Assembly (NCBI GenBank): GCA_027625915.1
Contig: JANTQA010000015.1
Location: 4,431,001-4,495,000, forward strand
Reading direction: 5' to 3'
Length of the DNA stretch: 64,000 nt
Origin: Anaeramoeba flamelloides
Lineage: Eukaryota > Metamonada > Anaeramoebidae
How positions within the stretch are numbered: the first letter of the stretch is position 1; each line of letters begins with the position of its first letter. The notes under the pieces were generated by a model, which had not been told where the DNA came from, ran no database searches, and worked only from the letters and a program-made list of their open reading frames with translations. The position numbers and the translations under genes were made by a program. This document shows positions 61,536-64,000 of this stretch, one piece after another.

Positions 61536-62129
61536 AAAAAATTTTTCAAAAATTTTGACTCACTTTATAATGTTAATGGGAGTTGTTTTGAGGGTTTATT
61601 CCAAATTCTTCTCAAAAAAAATATTTTCAAATTTTTGGATCAGAATCATTTTTTCTAATTTTGCAAATTTTCGTTTTGCTTTTTCAAATTTTTCTTTTTC
61701 TTTTTTTGTTTTTTTTTATAGAAAGATCATTTAGAAAAAAAAAAGTGATCTTCCAAAAGACAAATTATCACTATGAAAATTGTGACTATGTAGTGTCTTT
61801 GAAAATGAATTTTTTTATTCATAAAAAATCTTGTTGTTCAACTTTTTTCCAGTGAAGAAAGTTCAGTAATAAAAAATCCGTAATGCTCATTTCGAAAATT
61901 TTGACTCACTTTTTTTTTAGTTTTTGGTTTTATTTTTTTTTTAATTTTTAATATATCAGGCTTTTATACATTTAGAATAACTTAAAAGTCCATTGCCAAT
62001 CAGATTTAGTTATTAATTGTTCTTGAATACTAAAGGATAATTTTTTTTTCAATTTATTATTTCAGGTGAGTCACAATTTTTGAAAAAGAGCTTATTTTGA
62101 AAAAAAATCCTCTGCCATCAATATTAGTC

Positions 62130-62368
62130 CGATTTTTATTTTGTTGAAATTGGTTGTACATTGTTTTCACCAAAAAAAGTGCTATTTATTTTTCATTTTT
62201 TGGAAATATTTCATCCAAAAATTTTCAAATAAATACCTTAGACATTTATTCAATTGGTATTAATATTTAGTTTAATTTAGTATTGTCAATTAATGAATAG
62301 TACTAACAAAGATAATTTATGAAATGTAAAAAACAATTTCCCACTTTTTTGGAAATACCTTACTATTA
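62130..62368. repeat. Dispersed repeat family A, right half
   Basis: GTTGAAATTGGTTGTACATT, GTTTTCACCAAAAAAAGTGC and the terminal CCCACTTTTTTGGAAATACC. The ATTCAATTGGTATTAATATT segment recurs as the duplicated block at 5.14-5.30 kb. It lies between the end of the V-ATPase gene and the copy at 61101. Confidence 0.5.
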
Positions 62369-62744
62369 AAAGAAAAAAATGCTGGTTATCTACTACTGAA
62401 AAAAAATGAGCAACGGCTACCGAGAATCCATCCTTAATACTCTTTTAAAACCTCTAAAATTCCAACAATTTAAAAAAAAATAATTTTCTTTTTAAATATG
62501 ATAATTTTTTGCACATGTGTAGTTGTTATAGAATTACAAAGTAAATTAAAAATAAAATAAAAGAATGAAAAAAAAGTATCCGATCATCATTTCAATCAAA
62601 AAAGCAAAGCAAAACAAAACAAAAAAACAAAAACGAAAAGTATTGTATTTGTTTCTTGTATAAATTCAATAAAAAATAAAAAAAAATTTCAAAACATAAA
62701 AAGGTATTTATATATAAGTCATTAATCAAATAAATAAATATTAT

Positions 62745-64000
62745 TTAGAGTCTTAAAACTTCATCATCATCATCGTCGTCAAGCAAATCATCATCATCAT
62801 CATAATCATCATCATCGTCATCAAAATCATCGTCTTCGTCATCTTCATTTTGCTTGATTTTTTCCGAGTTTGTTGTTCTGCCATAATATTTTTTGATTGT
62901 TTCTTCAGGGATTCTTTTCAGCATATCCTTTCTAAATGTTCTTAACAAATCCCAAGCAATATCGAGAGAATCATAGACATCTCTTGCTTCGTATCTTCCC
63001 TGTGAAAGGAAATTTTTTTCAAATTTATTCAAAAACTCCAAATATAGCAAATCATCTGAGGACAGGGCCTCTTCACCAACGACCGCCTTCATTGACATTA
63101 CGTCTCTACCAATGGCGTAGCAAGCGTATAATTGATTTGAAACTGAACTGTGGTCCTCTCGGGTCATTCCTTCGCCAATAGCTGACTTCATTAAACGGGA
63201 CAAGGATGGCAGCACATTGATTGGGGGGTAGATTTGCTTGTTGTGCAATTGACGATCGACATAGATCTGCCCCTCTGTGATGTAGCCTGTCAAATCGGGA
63301 ATTGGATGTGTGATGTCGTCGTTGGGCATGGTCAAAATTGGGATCTGCGTGATCGATCCAGATTTGCCATTGACCCTTCCTGCTCTTTCATAAATTGTAC
63401 TTAAATCAGTGTACATGTAGCCCGGGTAGCCCCTTCTACCGGGCACTTCTTCTCTTGCAGCCGAAACTTCCCGAAGGGCATCTGCGTAACTTGACATATC
63501 GGTCAGAATAACTAGCACATGCATGTCGCATTCATATGCCAAATATTCCGCGGCAGTTAGCGCGATCCTAGGTGTGATGATCCTTTCAATTGTTGGATCG
63601 TTAGCTAAATTCAAAAACAGCATGACCCTCTCCATGGATCCGTTTTCCTCAAAGTCTTGCTTGAAAAACCTAGCAGTCTCCATATTGAGCCCCATCGCAC
63701 CAAAGACAATAGCAAAATTGTCTTCAGATTGATCCTTTGTGCCCTTTTTCTGGACCAAGCCCGCCTGTCGACAGATCTGTGCAGCAATGTCGTTATGCGG
63801 CAAGCCAGATGCACTGAAAATTGGTATCTTCTGCCCCCTGGCAATGGAGTTCATCGTGTCGATGGCACTGATACCCGTTTGGATCATTTCCTCAGGATAC
63901 TCCCGCATAAACGGGTTGATTGGCTGACCCTGGATATCTAAAAAGTCAGACGCCAAAATTGGTGGACCGCGATCGATGGGCTTACCAGATCCATTGAACA
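62745..64000 (-). CDS. V-type proton ATPase subunit B (5' end outside window)
   Basis: Regulatory (non-catalytic) nucleotide-binding subunit of the V1 sector, which alternates with subunit A in the hexamer driving proton pumping into vacuoles, lysosomes and phagosomes. The 417 visible residues begin at [14 protein letters not shown]. Family blocks: [112 protein letters not shown] and GEGMTREDH. The frame is open to the window edge, so the N-terminus and about 90-100 residues are missing. No intron in the visible part. The conserved core has clearly higher G+C and a less biased codon choice than other genes here, as expected for a highly expressed gene. After the usual C-terminus (KKYYGR) the protein carries an extra tail of about 45 residues, mostly Asp/Glu (62745-62860). 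Confidence 0.97.
   Translation of the reverse strand, partial: FNGSGKPIDRGPPILASDFLDIQGQPINPFMREYPEEMIQTGISAIDTMNSIARGQKIPIFSASGLPHNDIAAQICRQAGLVQKKGTKDQSEDNFAIVFGAMGLNMETARFFKQDFEENGSMERVMLFLNLANDPTIERIITPRIALTAAEYLAYECDMHVLVILTDMSSYADALREVSAAREEVPGRRGYPGYMYTDLSTIYERAGRVNGKSGSITQIPILTMPNDDITHPIPDLTGYITEGQIYVDRQLHNKQIYPPINVLPSLSRLMKSAIGEGMTREDHSSVSNQLYACYAIGRDVMSMKAVVGEEALSSDDLLYLEFLNKFEKNFLSQGRYEARDVYDSLDIAWDLLRTFRKDMLKRIPEETIKKYYGRTTNSEKIKQNEDDEDDDFDDDDDDYDDDDDLLDDDDDDEVLRL

Overview
This is a very AT-rich window (I estimate about 80% A+T by eye) from a protist nuclear genome. Conserved genes carry GT-AG introns and use the standard code: in-frame TAA stops, with no sign of stop reassignment. 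Proteins carry Lys, Glu/Lys and Asp runs, and noncoding DNA is poly-A/poly-T rich and full of old inverted-repeat elements. The gene content (Rab, Arf-type and actin-type proteins, an acid-sphingomyelinase-like enzyme, V-ATPase) fits an amoeboid or flagellate protist. The style recalls Anaeramoeba-like metamonads, but I cannot prove a lineage from this window.

Layout: 1818-3080 (+) secreted sphingomyelinase-like phosphoesterase; 3.57-9.24 kb a large degenerate inverted-repeat element with smaller elements nested in it; 10053-11649 (+) unrecognised five-exon gene; 11.8-12.6 kb two MITE-like elements; 14.0-17.3 kb (+) large helical, Lys-tailed protein with a poly-A frame break; 19446-28478 (+) U2 snRNP A' (SNRPA1/LEA1 type), split by one intron of about 8.26 kb; 30766-32109 (+) three-exon Cys-containing protein of unknown function; 36636-37430 (-) very short actin-like protein; 42420-47951 (-) Rab-type GTPase with a 4.45-kb intron; 51381-59438 (-) RCC1 + F-box + Arf-domain fusion with a 5.65-kb intron; 62745-64000 (-) V-ATPase subunit B, running off the window.

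Two things stand out. First, reassembling exons by homology and phase shows that three genes each combine ordinary (about 75-150 bp) or no other introns with one giant intron of 4-8 kb, and these giant introns are packed with the same dispersed inverted-repeat families seen between genes. Second, the exon hidden behind one giant intron completes an Arf-like domain at the C-terminus of an RCC1/F-box protein, giving a fusion of about 775 residues whose GTPase domain has lost the P-loop lysine and the switch-II glutamine. The short actin-like protein, which lacks much of subdomains 2 and 4, is a second candidate for unusual biology. No rRNA, tRNA or CRISPR array was recognised.
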